Assembly (NCBI RefSeq): GCF_011839805.1
Contig: NZ_VWPY01000031.1
Location: 1-55,519 of the forward strand
DNA length: 55,519 bases
Direction: 5' to 3'
DNA from: Kineococcus rubinsiae
Lineage (GTDB): Bacteria > Actinomycetota > Actinomycetes > Actinomycetales > Kineococcaceae
Position 1 is the stretch's first letter, and each line of letters begins with the position of its first letter. Below the pieces are notes generated by a model. The model was not told the DNA's origin. It saw only the letters and a program-made list of their open reading frames with translations, and searched no databases. This document shows positions 45,738 through 54,530 of this stretch, piece after piece. A program made the translations under genes and the position numbers.

Positions 45738-47572
45738 TAGGCGGCGCCGCCGGCGACCAGCGGGCGGCGCTCGTGCACCGGCGCGCGCGCCGCCAGCCAC
45801 GCGTCGAGCTGCGCCGCGGGCATGGGCCGGGCCACGTGGTAGCCCTGCGCCGTCGTGCAGCCGAGGTCGGCGAGCGCCGCGAGCGTGGCGGCGTCCTCGA
45901 TGCCCTCGGCGACGGAGGCCATGCCCAGCCGCGTCGCGAGCTCGATGCCGGTGCGCACGATCGCCGCGCCGCGCGGCTCGTCGAGCATGGCCGTGACGAA
46001 GGACCGGTCGATCTTCAGCTCGCCGACGGGCAGGTCGCGCAGCGAGGCCAGCGAGGTGTAGCCCGTGCCGAAGTCGTCGATCGACAGCGTCGTGCCCAGG
46101 GCCCGCAGCCGCTCCAGCACCGCCTGGGCGCGGCGCGGGTCGGCGATGATCGCGCTCTCGGTGACCTCGAGCTTCAGCAGCCGCGCCGGCAGGCCCGTGC
46201 GGGCCAGCTCGCGGGCCACGCGGTCGGGCAGCGTCTCGTCCAGCAGGCAGCGGGCGGAGACGTTGACGGAGACGACCAGCGGGCGGCCCGCGAGCTCCCA
46301 GCGGCGCGCCTGCTCGCAGGCCTGGGCGAGCACCTCGTGCGTCAGGGGGTGCACGAGGCCGCTGCTCTCGGCGAGCGGCACGAACTCCGACGGGGGCAGC
46401 CGGCCCTCCTGCGGGTGCTCCCAGCGCACGAGCGCCTCGACGCCACGCACGCGGCCGCTGCCCAGGTCGAGCAGCGGCTGGTAGTCCAGCACCAGCTCCC
46501 CCGCGTCGATGCCCGCGCGCAGCTGGGCGAGCAGCCGCAGCTTGCGCGGGTCGTGGTCGTCCAGGGACGAGCGGTAGACGGCCACCGCCTCGTGGGCGGC
46601 CTTGGCGACGTACATCGCGACGTCGGCGTGCTGCAGGAGCGCGGCCTGCGTGTCGCCGTGCTCGGGCGCCACGGCGACGCCCGCGGTCGCGGCGAGCGTG
46701 AGCGTGACGCCGTCGACGAGGAAGGGCTCGTCGAAGGCGTGCAGGACGCGGCGCACGACCCGCAGGACGTCCGCGGTGGCGGCCTCGCCCTCCTCGGGCG
46801 TGGCCAGGACGAGGCCGAACTCGTCGCCGCCCAGGCGCGCCACCAGCTCGCCCTCGCGCAGCGTCTCGCGGATGCGGGGGCCGACCTGGGTGAGCAGCTG
46901 GTCGCCGCAGTGGTGGCCGAGGGTGTCGTTGACCTCCTTGAAGCGGTCGAGGTCGAGCAGCACCACGGCGACGCTGCCGCCCGCGCGGGTCTCCTGCAGC
47001 GCCGCCGCGAGCCGGGTCGTGAAGTGCGCGCGGTTCGGCAGCCCCGTCAGGGCGTCGTGGGCGGCCTGGTGCGCCTGCTCCGCGGCGCGCGCCTCGAGCT
47101 CGCGGGCGAGGTGGCGGGCGTCGGCGAGGGCGCTGGCCTGCGCGCTCAGCATCATCACGAAGTCCGTCACCGGGTCGGCCGCCGCGAAGTGGTCCAGGCG
47201 CAGGCCGAGGCGGTCTAGGTCGGACAGCGTCGTCACCCACGGCGAGCCCAGCAGCAGGACGCCGGCGGGCAGGGTCAGCAGCTGACCGCGCAGCACGAGC
47301 GGGCCGCTCGCGGCGGCGACGAGGACGAGCCCGGTGGGGGCCGGCGCCCCGCGGCCGAAGGACCAGCCGGTGCCCCGCGGGCTGCGGACCACGAGGTGGT
47401 CGGCCACCGCGACCCCCGGCACGAGGCCGGGGCAGGCGGTGCGCAGCGACGGCCCCACGCGGACGGCCGTGCCGGCGCCGTCGAGCACGAGGTGGAAGGG
47501 GAACGCCTCCGCGAGGACCTGCTCGAGCAGGTCGCCGGGGAGGTGGCCAGGGAGGTCGCCCGGACGCGTCAC
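45737..47572 (-). CDS. HNOBA-GGDEF-EAL cyclic di-GMP enzyme, H-NOX partner
   Basis: 611 residues, no membrane helix. N-terminal ~25-155 resembles the HNOBA (H-NOX associated, PAS-like) domain (FPFHLVLDGAG, GSPWVTTLSDLDRLGLRL). A coiled-coil-like helix (SAQASALADARHLARELEARA) leads to GGDEF (canonical at 248-252, RLGGDEFGL) and EAL (EAL at 379-381, with TESAII and DDFGTGYTS). Both catalytic sites look intact, so synthesis and breakdown of c-di-GMP are possible. GTG 47572 overlaps the H-NOX stop. Confidence 0.94.
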   Translation of the reverse strand: MTRPGDLPGHLPGDLLEQVLAEAFPFHLVLDGAGTAVRVGPSLRTACPGLVPGVAVADHLVVRSPRGTGWSFGRGAPAPTGLVLVAAASGPLVLRGQLLTLPAGVLLLGSPWVTTLSDLDRLGLRLDHFAAADPVTDFVMMLSAQASALADARHLARELEARAAEQAHQAAHDALTGLPNRAHFTTRLAAALQETRAGGSVAVVLLDLDRFKEVNDTLGHHCGDQLLTQVGPRIRETLREGELVARLGGDEFGLVLATPEEGEAATADVLRVVRRVLHAFDEPFLVDGVTLTLAATAGVAVAPEHGDTQAALLQHADVAMYVAKAAHEAVAVYRSSLDDHDPRKLRLLAQLRAGIDAGELVLDYQPLLDLGSGRVRGVEALVRWEHPQEGRLPPSEFVPLAESSGLVHPLTHEVLAQACEQARRWELAGRPLVVSVNVSARCLLDETLPDRVARELARTGLPARLLKLEVTESAIIADPRRAQAVLERLRALGTTLSIDDFGTGYTSLASLRDLPVGELKIDRSFVTAMLDEPRGAAIVRTGIELATRLGMASVAEGIEDAATLAALADLGCTTAQGYHVARPMPAAQLDAWLAARAPVHERRPLVAGGAA

Positions 47573-48126
47573 GGGAGCCGCGATGCGTGCCGGACGAGGA
47601 ACTCGTCGTGGTCGGCGCCGTCCGCGGTCGAGCGGGTCCGGGTCGCCGTGGCCACCTGGCCCAGCAGCTCGCCGAGCCCCTCGACGAGGCCGACGACCAT
47701 CGAGGACAGACCGGGCCGGTCGGAGTAGTAGTGCAGCGTGAGGGAGGAGGCGTCGAGCTCGTCGCAGCGGAACGACGGCGGGCGCAGCTCCGGCATCGTC
47801 AGGCTGACCCGGGCGTGCAGGGCGTCCAGCCCGCGCAGGACCTCGGCGACGGAGCCGCCCGCGGCCTGCAGCAGCGGCCCCCAGCCCTGCGCGGCGGTGA
47901 AGGTCACCCAGTGCCGGCCGAAGGCGACGAGGACGTCGTCGACGCTGAGCTGGAGCTCCTCGCTCGCGGCCTGCACGAGCCGGTAGGTGATCTCGTCGGG
48001 GTAGCCGGTCATCCCGACGAAGGAGGACTCGCTCACCTGCGCGCGGGTGCGGATCGCCTCCCACGTGGCGTCGCCCCCCACGGCGCGCGCCAGGTCGGCG
48101 ACGGCGGTGTTGACGAGTCCGTACAC
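47569..48126 (-). CDS. H-NOX heme nitric oxide sensor
   Basis: 185 residues from GTG 48126, with GAGGAGG upstream. Starts MYGLVN like other H-NOX proteins. Proximal heme His104 (LDALHARV), Pro117, and the heme propionate motif YxSxR as Tyr133-Ser135-Arg137. Residues that hold O2 in O2-binding members (distal Tyr, Asn, Trp) are not seen (PGLSSMVVG follows YxSxR), so NO sensing is more likely. Coupled to the GGDEF-EAL gene. Confidence 0.94.
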   Translation of the reverse strand: MYGLVNTAVADLARAVGGDATWEAIRTRAQVSESSFVGMTGYPDEITYRLVQAASEELQLSVDDVLVAFGRHWVTFTAAQGWGPLLQAAGGSVAEVLRGLDALHARVSLTMPELRPPSFRCDELDASSLTLHYYSDRPGLSSMVVGLVEGLGELLGQVATATRTRSTADGADHDEFLVRHASRLP

Positions 48127-48226
48127 GGCAGCCTCCTCGGGACGGGGCAGGCCACGTCGGGGACCCCGCTGTCGGGCATCGGCACGCGCGGGGTGCTCCT
48201 GGAGCGTGTCGCGCCGGCTGCTCCGC

Positions 48227-49417
48227 TCAGCCCCGCGGCGGCACCGGCCGGGGCGGCGGGCCCGCGTAGCGCGCGGCGGGGCGCACGACCCGGCCCTCGC
48301 CGGCCTGCTCGAGGACGTTGGCGCACCACCCGACGACCCGGCTGACGGCGAAGGTGGGCGTGAACAGGACCCGCTCGAGCCCGCAGAGCTCCATCACGAC
48401 GCCCGCGTAGAACTCGACGTTGGCGTGCAGCTCGCGGCCGGGCTTGAGCTCGGCCAGCACCTCCACGACGCGCCGCTCGACGGCCGTCGCGAAGTCCACG
48501 AGGTCGCCGCCGAGCTCCTGCGCCGTCTCCCGCAGCAGGACCGCGCGCGGGTCCGCCGTCCGGTAGACCGCGTGGCCGAAGCCCATGATCCGCTCCCCCG
48601 CCGCGACGCGGGCGCGGACCCAGGCGTCCAGGCGGTCCGGGGAGCCGATGTCGTCGAGGGCCGCGAGGGCCCGGTCCGGTGCGCCGCCGTGCAGCGGTCC
48701 CGAGAAGGCGCCCAGGGCGGCCACGACGGCGGCCGCGACGTCGGCGCCCGTGGAGGCCACGACGCGGGCCGTGAACGTCGAGGCGTTGAAGCCGTGGTCG
48801 AGCGTGGCGACGAGGTAGCGCTCGACGGCGCGCACGTGGCGCGCGTCCGCCTCGCGGCCCGCGAGCATCCACAGCCAGTTCGCGGCGGTGCCGAGGTCGG
48901 CGCGCGGCGCGACGGGGGCGAGACCGGCCCGCAGGCGGTGCAGGGCGGCCAGGACGGTCGGGGTGGCGGCGCACAGCCGCAGCGCGTCGCGGGCCCGCTG
49001 CTCCGGTCCGAGGTCGAGGACGGGCCGCATCCCCTCCTCGGCGGCGAGCAGGGACAGCGCCGTGCGCAGGCCGGTCAGGGGCGCGGCCGCCGCACCGGCC
49101 GCGGCGATCCCGGGCAGGGCGGCCAGCACGGCCGGGCCGAGGGCGCGGGCCCCGCGCACCTCGGCCGCGAAGCCGGCGTGCTCGTCCGCCGAGGGCAGGT
49201 GCCCCCGGTGCAGGAGGAACCAGCCGTCCTCGACGTCGCGGGTGCGGGCCAGCTCCACGCCGGAGTACCCGCGGTAGTGGTAGCTGCCCTCCTGGCCGAG
49301 GACGTCGCCCAGCCGGGTCTCGGTGACCACCACGCCGCGGAGCCCGGCGGGGGCGAGGGGCGGCGCGGGGCGCGCTCCCGAGGTCGTCGTGGTGGTCGTC
49401 GCCGCAGTCGTCGTCAT
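48227..49417 (-). CDS. Citrate synthase family protein
   Basis: 396 residues. His residues in LDHGFNAS, GPLHGGAPD and GFGHAVYRTADPR match the three active-site regions. At the catalytic Asp position the sequence reads NVEFYAG, i.e. Glu instead of the usual Asp, worth noting. ATG 49417 sits six bases from a GACAGT -10, so probably leaderless. A Thr-rich N-terminal stretch (residues 2-10) precedes the fold. Could be citrate or 2-methylcitrate synthase. Divergent from an HTH-fused paralogue. Confidence 0.9.
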   Translation of the reverse strand: MTTTAATTTTTTSGARPAPPLAPAGLRGVVVTETRLGDVLGQEGSYHYRGYSGVELARTRDVEDGWFLLHRGHLPSADEHAGFAAEVRGARALGPAVLAALPGIAAAGAAAAPLTGLRTALSLLAAEEGMRPVLDLGPEQRARDALRLCAATPTVLAALHRLRAGLAPVAPRADLGTAANWLWMLAGREADARHVRAVERYLVATLDHGFNASTFTARVVASTGADVAAAVVAALGAFSGPLHGGAPDRALAALDDIGSPDRLDAWVRARVAAGERIMGFGHAVYRTADPRAVLLRETAQELGGDLVDFATAVERRVVEVLAELKPGRELHANVEFYAGVVMELCGLERVLFTPTFAVSRVVGWCANVLEQAGEGRVVRPAARYAGPPPRPVPPRG

Positions 49418-49469
49418 GCCGGGACTGTCCGGTACTTGACGCGAGTCGTCAACGTTGATCGGATCAACC
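49418..49469. promoter_or_regulatory. Palindromic divergent promoter of the two citrate synthase genes
   Basis: TTGACG-CGAGT-CGTCAA (49436-49452) provides a TTGACG -35 in each direction. Leftward: TTGACG (49452-49447), 17 bp, GACAGT (49429-49424), 6 nt, ATG. Rightward: TTGACG (49436-49441), 17 bp, TCGGAT (49459-49464), 5 nt, GTG. A second dyad GTTGATCGGATCAAC (49454-49468), perfect 7-1-7, covers the rightward -10 and start, as an operator would. Confidence 0.65.
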
Positions 49470-50615
49470 GTGACCACCGTCCTGACCACCGCCGAGGCCG
49501 CGCACCGCCTCGGGGTGAAGCCCCAGACGCTGTACGCCTACGTCAGCCGCGGGCTGCTCACGAGCCGGCGCCGGCCCGGGACCCGCGGCAGCGTCTTCGA
49601 CGCCGACGAGGTCGACCGCCTCGCGGGCCGCGGCCGCGCCGACCGGGTGCCCACGGGCGTGGTCGAGACCGTGCGCACGGCGATCACCTCCCTCGACGGC
49701 GACGACCTGCACTACCGCGGGCACCGCGCGGTCGACCTGGCCCGCACGGCCTCCTTCGAGGCCGTGGCCCGGCTGCTCTGGACGGGCGAGCTCACCGACG
49801 GCCCGTTCGAGGCGCCCGCCGACCTCGTCGCGCTCGTGCGCCGGGCCGTCGCCGTCCTGCCGCCCACGGCCCGCCGCAGCGACCACCTGCGGGTCGGGGT
49901 CGCCGTGCTCGGGGCCGCGGACCCGCTGCGCGCGGACCCCTCGCCCGCCGCCTTCGCCCGCACCGGCGCCCGGGTCATCGCCGTGCTGACGGCCGCCCTG
50001 GCGGCGCGCGAGCACCCGACGGTGGCCGGGCGGCTGTCGTCGGCCCTGCCCGGCGCCCCGGCCCCCGAGCTCCTCGACCCCGTCCTCGTGCTGCTCGCCG
50101 ACCACGGCCTGGCCGTGTCCACCCTCGCGGCCCGGGTCGCCGCGAGCGCCCGCGCGACGCCCTACTCCGTGCTCGCGGCGGGCCTGGCCGCGGCGGACGG
50201 CGACGCGCACGGGTCCGCCAGCACCGTCGCGCACCGCTTCCTCGCCGAGGCGCTCGCGGACCCCCTGGCCGCGCTGGCGGAGCGCTGGCGCGCGGGCGTC
50301 GCGGTCCCCGGCTTCGGGCACGTCCTCTACGCGACCCGCGACCCGCGCGCCGAGGCGCTGCTCGAGACCCTGCCCGACGGCGCGGTGCGCGAGGCCGTGG
50401 AGGTGCTGCGCGACGCCGTGGACGACCTCCCCAACGTGGACCTGGCCCTGGCGGCCTTCCAGCACGCCCACGGCCTGCCCGGCGACGCGGGCGAGCTGCT
50501 CTTCGAGGTGGCCCGTCTGGCCGGCTGGGTCGCCCACGGCCTCGAGGAGCTCGCCGAGCCCAGCGTCCGGTTCCGCGCCGCGGGCCTCTACACGGGTGAG
50601 CCGCCCCGCCGCTGA
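49470..50615 (+). CDS. HTH-fused citrate synthase-like protein (possible regulator)
   Basis: 381 residues. Residues 1-60 form a MerR/excisionase-like HTH (LTTAEAAHRLGVKPQTLYAYV, then RGSVFDADEVDRLAG). The rest is a citrate synthase fold: LADHGLAVS, GDAHGSAS, GFGHVLYATRDPRA and NVDLALAAF keep His, His, His/Arg and Asp at the catalytic positions. The large domain is shorter than in normal enzymes. Could be an enzyme that binds DNA, or a citrate/acyl-CoA-sensing repressor of the divergent gene. GTG 49470 chosen from the promoter; the upstream ATC/ATT start is not used. Confidence 0.85.
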   Translation: MTTVLTTAEAAHRLGVKPQTLYAYVSRGLLTSRRRPGTRGSVFDADEVDRLAGRGRADRVPTGVVETVRTAITSLDGDDLHYRGHRAVDLARTASFEAVARLLWTGELTDGPFEAPADLVALVRRAVAVLPPTARRSDHLRVGVAVLGAADPLRADPSPAAFARTGARVIAVLTAALAAREHPTVAGRLSSALPGAPAPELLDPVLVLLADHGLAVSTLAARVAASARATPYSVLAAGLAAADGDAHGSASTVAHRFLAEALADPLAALAERWRAGVAVPGFGHVLYATRDPRAEALLETLPDGAVREAVEVLRDAVDDLPNVDLALAAFQHAHGLPGDAGELLFEVARLAGWVAHGLEELAEPSVRFRAAGLYTGEPPRR

Positions 50616-50742
50616 GCGGGTGCTGGGGGAACGCTGCGCTGCACAGGAACCCGGGGGCACCGGGCACAGGCCCGGCACAGGCGCCGGGGCGAGCGTCCTG
50701 GAGACGACCGGACCAGCCGGTCGACGCAGAGGGGAGCAGGTC

Positions 50743-51381
50743 GTGAGGAAGAAGATCGCGACAGCACTGGCCATCGGCGCCATCGGCATCGGGGGGCTGG
50801 CCGTGTCGGGGTCGGCGTCCGCCGCCGACGACGCCACCAGCGGGGCGCCGACGTCCCGCATCGAGGCCATCAAGGACGCGCTCGCGGGTCTCGTGGGCGA
50901 CGGGTCGATCTCACAGGACCAGGCGGACGAGGTCGCCACCACGCTGGGGTCCGCGGACCTCGGCCCGGGCGGCGGGCACGGTCCCCACGGCCGCGCCGGC
51001 GGGCCCGACCTGGCCACCGCCGCCACCACGCTGAAGCTCAGCGAGGACGACCTGCGCACCGCGCTGCAGGGCGGGAAGACGCTCGCCCAGGTGGCGGCCG
51101 ACCAGGACGTCGCGGTCGACGACCTCGTCGCGGCGCTGGTGGACGCGGAGAAGGCGCGCATCGCCACGCAGGTGAGCGACGGCGACCTGACCCAGGCGCA
51201 GGCCGACGAGCGGCTGGCGGACCTGACGCAGCGGGTCACCGATCGGGTCAACAGCGCCGGCCGGCCCGGTGGCCGCGGTCCGGCCGGGGACGCCCCGGCG
51301 GCCCCGGCGGCCCCGGACGCCCCGGCGGCTCCCACGGCCCCCAGCGCCTCCCCCAGCGCGACGGCTACGTCGGGGACGTGA
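50743..51381 (+). CDS. Secreted protein of unknown function
   Basis: 212 residues. GTG 50743 with GGGGAG upstream. Signal peptide (KKIATALAIGAIGIGGLAVSG, cleavage after SASA ~27). Mature part is helical (RIEAIKDALAGLVGDGSISQDQ, LKLSEDDLRTALQGGKTLAQVA) and ends in a Pro/Ala-rich tail. Repeated 'short helix with G-S/D-L-T/S-Q-D/A-Q-A-D-E' patterns (GSISQDQADE, GDLTQAQADE) suggest a duplicated unit. No known catalytic motif. The end overlaps the convergent FUSC gene by 17 nt. Confidence 0.78.
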   Translation: MRKKIATALAIGAIGIGGLAVSGSASAADDATSGAPTSRIEAIKDALAGLVGDGSISQDQADEVATTLGSADLGPGGGHGPHGRAGGPDLATAATTLKLSEDDLRTALQGGKTLAQVAADQDVAVDDLVAALVDAEKARIATQVSDGDLTQAQADERLADLTQRVTDRVNSAGRPGGRGPAGDAPAAPAAPDAPAAPTAPSASPSATATSGT

Positions 51382-52420
51382 CGCGGGGCGGCGGGTCCGC
51401 CCGCCGCCCCCGCGTCACGACGGCACCGGCCAGCCCGACGGCGACGCCGATCAGCGTCTCCACCACGCGGTCCCGCAGCAGCGCCCCCACGGGCTGCGGG
51501 GCCGCCAGCTGCACCGAGACCAGCGCGAGCGGGGTGATGAACACCAGGGCCGCGCCGTAGTTGCGGGTGACCAGCAGCTCGGTCGCGGCCTGCAGCGCGA
51601 CGACCACCGCGATGACCGCGGGCACGGGCAGCGACAGCTGCAGCAGGACCGCGGCGAGCACCACGCCCACGAGCGTCCCGGCGGCCCGGTGGACGCCGCG
51701 CAGCACCTGCCCCCGCAGCGACGGCGCCGACAGGGGCACGACGGCCGCGACCATGGCCCACGAGGCGTGCCCCAGGCCGCCGGCCACCGCGAGGCCGCCC
51801 GCGACCCCCACGACGAGGGCGCACCGCACGACGTGGACGACGCGCCGGTGCGCCACCCACGGCGGCGGCGGCGCGGGCGCCGGGACGGCGGGCGCCAAGA
51901 CCCGCTCGAGCAGGCCCAGCAGCACGGCGAGGACCGCGGCCCCGGCCGCGACGGCCACCGCGCGCACGAGGCCCGTCGCGCTGGTCGGCACCGACCCGCA
52001 GGCCGCGACGGCGAAGACGGCGAACAGCGGGCCCGGCGGGCGCCAGTGGAACCGGTCGGACAGGGCCGCGGCGAGCGCCGCCCACAGGGCCGCGACGACG
52101 ACCGCGAGCGTCAGCCGGTGCGGGCTCGTGCCGACGGCCGCCCCGGAGGCGACCGCGGCCGTGAGCACGACGCCGAGGCCCGCCTGCACCCGCCAGCGCC
52201 CGGCCACGGCGGCGCGGCCGCCGTGCACCGACGCGAAGGTCCCGAAGGTGGCGTACAGCGCCAGCTCCAGGTGCCCCAGCGAGGCCAGCACCACCAGCGA
52301 CACGAGCAGGCAGCCGCCCGCGCGCACGGCGACGCGGTGCGCGCCCGGCGCCGGCTCCACGGTGAGCAGCTCCGCGACCAGGGCCGAGCCCGGGCCCCGC
52401 TCCGCGCGGTGCGATCCCAC
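51365..52420 (-). CDS. FUSC-family membrane protein
   Basis: 351 residues from GTG 52420 (AGGA and GGAGG upstream). Two sets of hydrophobic helices flank a central loop (APAPPPPWVAHRRVVHVVRCAL), typical of FUSC/YccS-like proteins related to aromatic acid exporters; RNYGAALVFITPLAL is a family segment. Small C-terminal cytosolic tail. Export role inferred. Confidence 0.88.
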   Translation of the reverse strand: MGSHRAERGPGSALVAELLTVEPAPGAHRVAVRAGGCLLVSLVVLASLGHLELALYATFGTFASVHGGRAAVAGRWRVQAGLGVVLTAAVASGAAVGTSPHRLTLAVVVAALWAALAAALSDRFHWRPPGPLFAVFAVAACGSVPTSATGLVRAVAVAAGAAVLAVLLGLLERVLAPAVPAPAPPPPWVAHRRVVHVVRCALVVGVAGGLAVAGGLGHASWAMVAAVVPLSAPSLRGQVLRGVHRAAGTLVGVVLAAVLLQLSLPVPAVIAVVVALQAATELLVTRNYGAALVFITPLALVSVQLAAPQPVGALLRDRVVETLIGVAVGLAGAVVTRGRRADPPPRVTSPT

Positions 52421-52575
52421 GTCCTGTCGACCTCCTCCGTCGCCGTCGGTGTGCCGTCCATGGTGGCGGACCCCGTGCGGCCCCGGACGCACAGAGTCCC
52501 CTCAGGTCCTGCCTGGGTCCCCGCGAGGTCGGGCGCCGACGCTGGGCGCAGGCACTCGGACGATGGAGGACACCC

Positions 52576-53985
52576 GTGGACGCGAGCACCCTGCTCCCCG
52601 CACCGCCGGCCCGGCCCGCACCCGCGGTCGACGGCCGGCGCGCGCGCCGCGACGCGACCGTGCGGCTCGCCGCAGGCACGGCCCTGTGGGGCGCGCTGCT
52701 CCTGGTCACGTGGTGGTGGGCCGCCGACGGCGGGCTGCGCGACCTCGGCGGCTGGGCCGGCGGCCTCACCTCGGTCGGGCGCTGGAGCGGCCTGACGGCC
52801 TCGCTCCTGCTGCTCGTGCAGGTGCTGCTCATGGCCCGGGTCGCCGTGCTGGAGCAGGCCTTCGGCCAGGACCGGCTCGCCCGGGTGCACCGCTGGGTCG
52901 GCTTCACCTCCTTCGACCTGCTCCTCGTCCACCTCGTGACGATCGTCTGGGGCTACGCGGCCGGGGAGGTGGGGCAGGTCCCCGCGACCACCTGGGACCT
53001 CGTCGTGCACTACCCGGCGGTGCTGCTGGCGACGGCCGCGACGCTGGCCCTGGTCGCCGTCGTGGTGACCAGCGTCCGGGCCGCCCGCCGCCGGCTGCGC
53101 TACGAGTCGTGGCACCTCGTCCACCTCTACGGCTACCTGGGCGCCGGGCTCGCGCTGCCGCACCAGCTCTGGACCGGTCAGCAGTTCCTCGCCTCCCCCG
53201 CCCGGACGGTGTTCTGGTGGGGCGCGTGGGCCGCGGCCGCGGCCGCCGTCCTCGTGTGGCGGATCGCGCTCCCCCTGCGGCGCAGCCTCCGGCACCGCCT
53301 CGTCGTGACCTCGGTGGTCCGCGAGGACACCGACGTCGTCTCCGTCTACCTGACCGGGCACGACCTGGCGGGGCTCGGCGCCGAGGCGGGGCAGTTCCTG
53401 GGGTTCCGGTTCCTCGACGGCCCCGGCTGGACCCGCAACCACCCCTACTCGCTGTCCGCGGCGCCGGACGGCCGCAGCCTGCGGATCAGCGTGCGCACCG
53501 AGGGCGACGGCGGGCAGCGGCTGCTGCGGCTGCGCCCGGGCACCCGCGCCCTGGTCGAGGGCCCGCACGGCCGGCTCAGCGCCCGGGCCCGCACCCGCCC
53601 CGGGGTCGTGCTGATCGGCGCCGGGGTCGGCGTGACGCCCCTGCGCGCGCTCGCCGAAGCCCTGCCCTACGCGCCGGGCGAGGCCGTCCTGCTGCACCGC
53701 CACCGCGGCCGGCCCCTGTTCGCCGCGGAGTTCACCGTGCTGGCCCGCGAGCGCGGTCTGCGCGTGGTGGACCTGCCGGGCTCGCGGCGTGCCGAGGGTT
53801 CCTGGCTGGGGCCGGGCACCCCGCCCGTGGACGACACCCGCGCGCTGCGGCTGCTCGTCCCCGACATCGCCGACCGCGACGTGTTCGTCTGCGGCCCCCG
53901 CGCGTGGGCGGCCGACGTCCACCGCGCCGCCACCGCCGCGGGCGTCCCCGCCGAGCGGCTCCACCTCGAGGACTTCGGAGCGTGA
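52576..53985 (+). CDS. Ferric reductase-like transmembrane FAD/NAD(P)H oxidoreductase
   Basis: 469 residues, GTG 52576 after GGAGG. About six helices with paired His (RVHRWVGFTS, LLVHLVT; SWHLVHLYGY, LPHQLW) that can hold two hemes. The C-terminal half is a ferredoxin-reductase unit: FAD motif RNHPYSLSAAP, NAD(P) loop LIGAGVGVTPL, and VFVCGPRAWAAD. Transfers electrons from NAD(P)H across the membrane, probably to the FMN-binding protein encoded next. Confidence 0.93.
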   Translation: MDASTLLPAPPARPAPAVDGRRARRDATVRLAAGTALWGALLLVTWWWAADGGLRDLGGWAGGLTSVGRWSGLTASLLLLVQVLLMARVAVLEQAFGQDRLARVHRWVGFTSFDLLLVHLVTIVWGYAAGEVGQVPATTWDLVVHYPAVLLATAATLALVAVVVTSVRAARRRLRYESWHLVHLYGYLGAGLALPHQLWTGQQFLASPARTVFWWGAWAAAAAAVLVWRIALPLRRSLRHRLVVTSVVREDTDVVSVYLTGHDLAGLGAEAGQFLGFRFLDGPGWTRNHPYSLSAAPDGRSLRISVRTEGDGGQRLLRLRPGTRALVEGPHGRLSARARTRPGVVLIGAGVGVTPLRALAEALPYAPGEAVLLHRHRGRPLFAAEFTVLARERGLRVVDLPGSRRAEGSWLGPGTPPVDDTRALRLLVPDIADRDVFVCGPRAWAADVHRAATAAGVPAERLHLEDFGA

Positions 53986-53990
53986 GCACC

Positions 53991-54530
53991 ATGAGCACCC
54001 CCGTCCCGGAGGCCCGCCGCCGGCGGCGCCTCGTCGTCACCGGCATGAGCACCCTCACCGCGCTCGTCCTCCTCTTCGGCTACCACACCTCCACCGACCC
54101 CACCGCGAGCGCCGGGACCGTCGCGGTGGGCACCGCGGTCGCGGGGTCCGGTTCCACGAGCTCGGGTTCCACGGGTTCGGGTTCCACGAGCTCGGGTTCC
54201 ACGAGTTCCGGGTCGACGGGTTCCGGTTCGGCGAGTTCGGGTTCGGCGGCGGGCACGACCACCGTCACCGGCGACGCGGCCGACACCCGCTGGGGCCCGG
54301 TGCAGGTGCGGATCACCACGGACGGCTCCACCATCACCGCGGTCGACGTCGTCGAGTTCCCGACGGGGAACGGCCGGGACCAGGAGATCAACGCCTACGC
54401 CGTGCCGGAGCTGGTGCAGGAGACCCTGAGCGCCCAGAGCGCCGACATCGACATGGTCAGCGGCGCCACGGTCACCAGCACCGGATACCTGCAGTCCCTG
54501 CAGAGCGCGCTCGACCAGGCGGGGCTGTGA
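53991..54530 (+). CDS. Membrane-anchored FMN-binding domain protein
   Basis: 179 residues. Basic N-terminus (RRRRRLVVTG), one hydrophobic segment, a low-complexity Gly-Ser-Thr linker (~55-90) and an FMN_bind domain with DMVSGATVTSTGYL; Thr160 of SGAT is the predicted covalent FMN site. ApbE, which would attach FMN, is the next gene. ATG 53991 fits GGAG spacing; GTG 53982, overlapping the previous stop, is an alternative. The twin arginines could suit Tat export. Confidence 0.9.
   Translation: MSTPVPEARRRRRLVVTGMSTLTALVLLFGYHTSTDPTASAGTVAVGTAVAGSGSTSSGSTGSGSTSSGSTSSGSTGSGSASSGSAAGTTTVTGDAADTRWGPVQVRITTDGSTITAVDVVEFPTGNGRDQEINAYAVPELVQETLSAQSADIDMVSGATVTSTGYLQSLQSALDQAGL
54150..54250 (+). repeat. 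15/30-bp tandem repeat encoding a Gly-Ser-Thr linker
   Basis: Units of the form GGTTCCACGAGCTCG repeat about six times. Blocks 54151-54180 and 54181-54210 are nearly identical and later copies are degenerate. In-frame period of 15 lets length vary by whole linker units. Confidence 0.85.

Noticed and set aside
48150-48165. Terminator CGGGG-A-CCCCG between citrate synthase and H-NOX
   Set aside because: Five base pairs with one-base loop cannot form a proper hairpin and such strings are common at this GC content.
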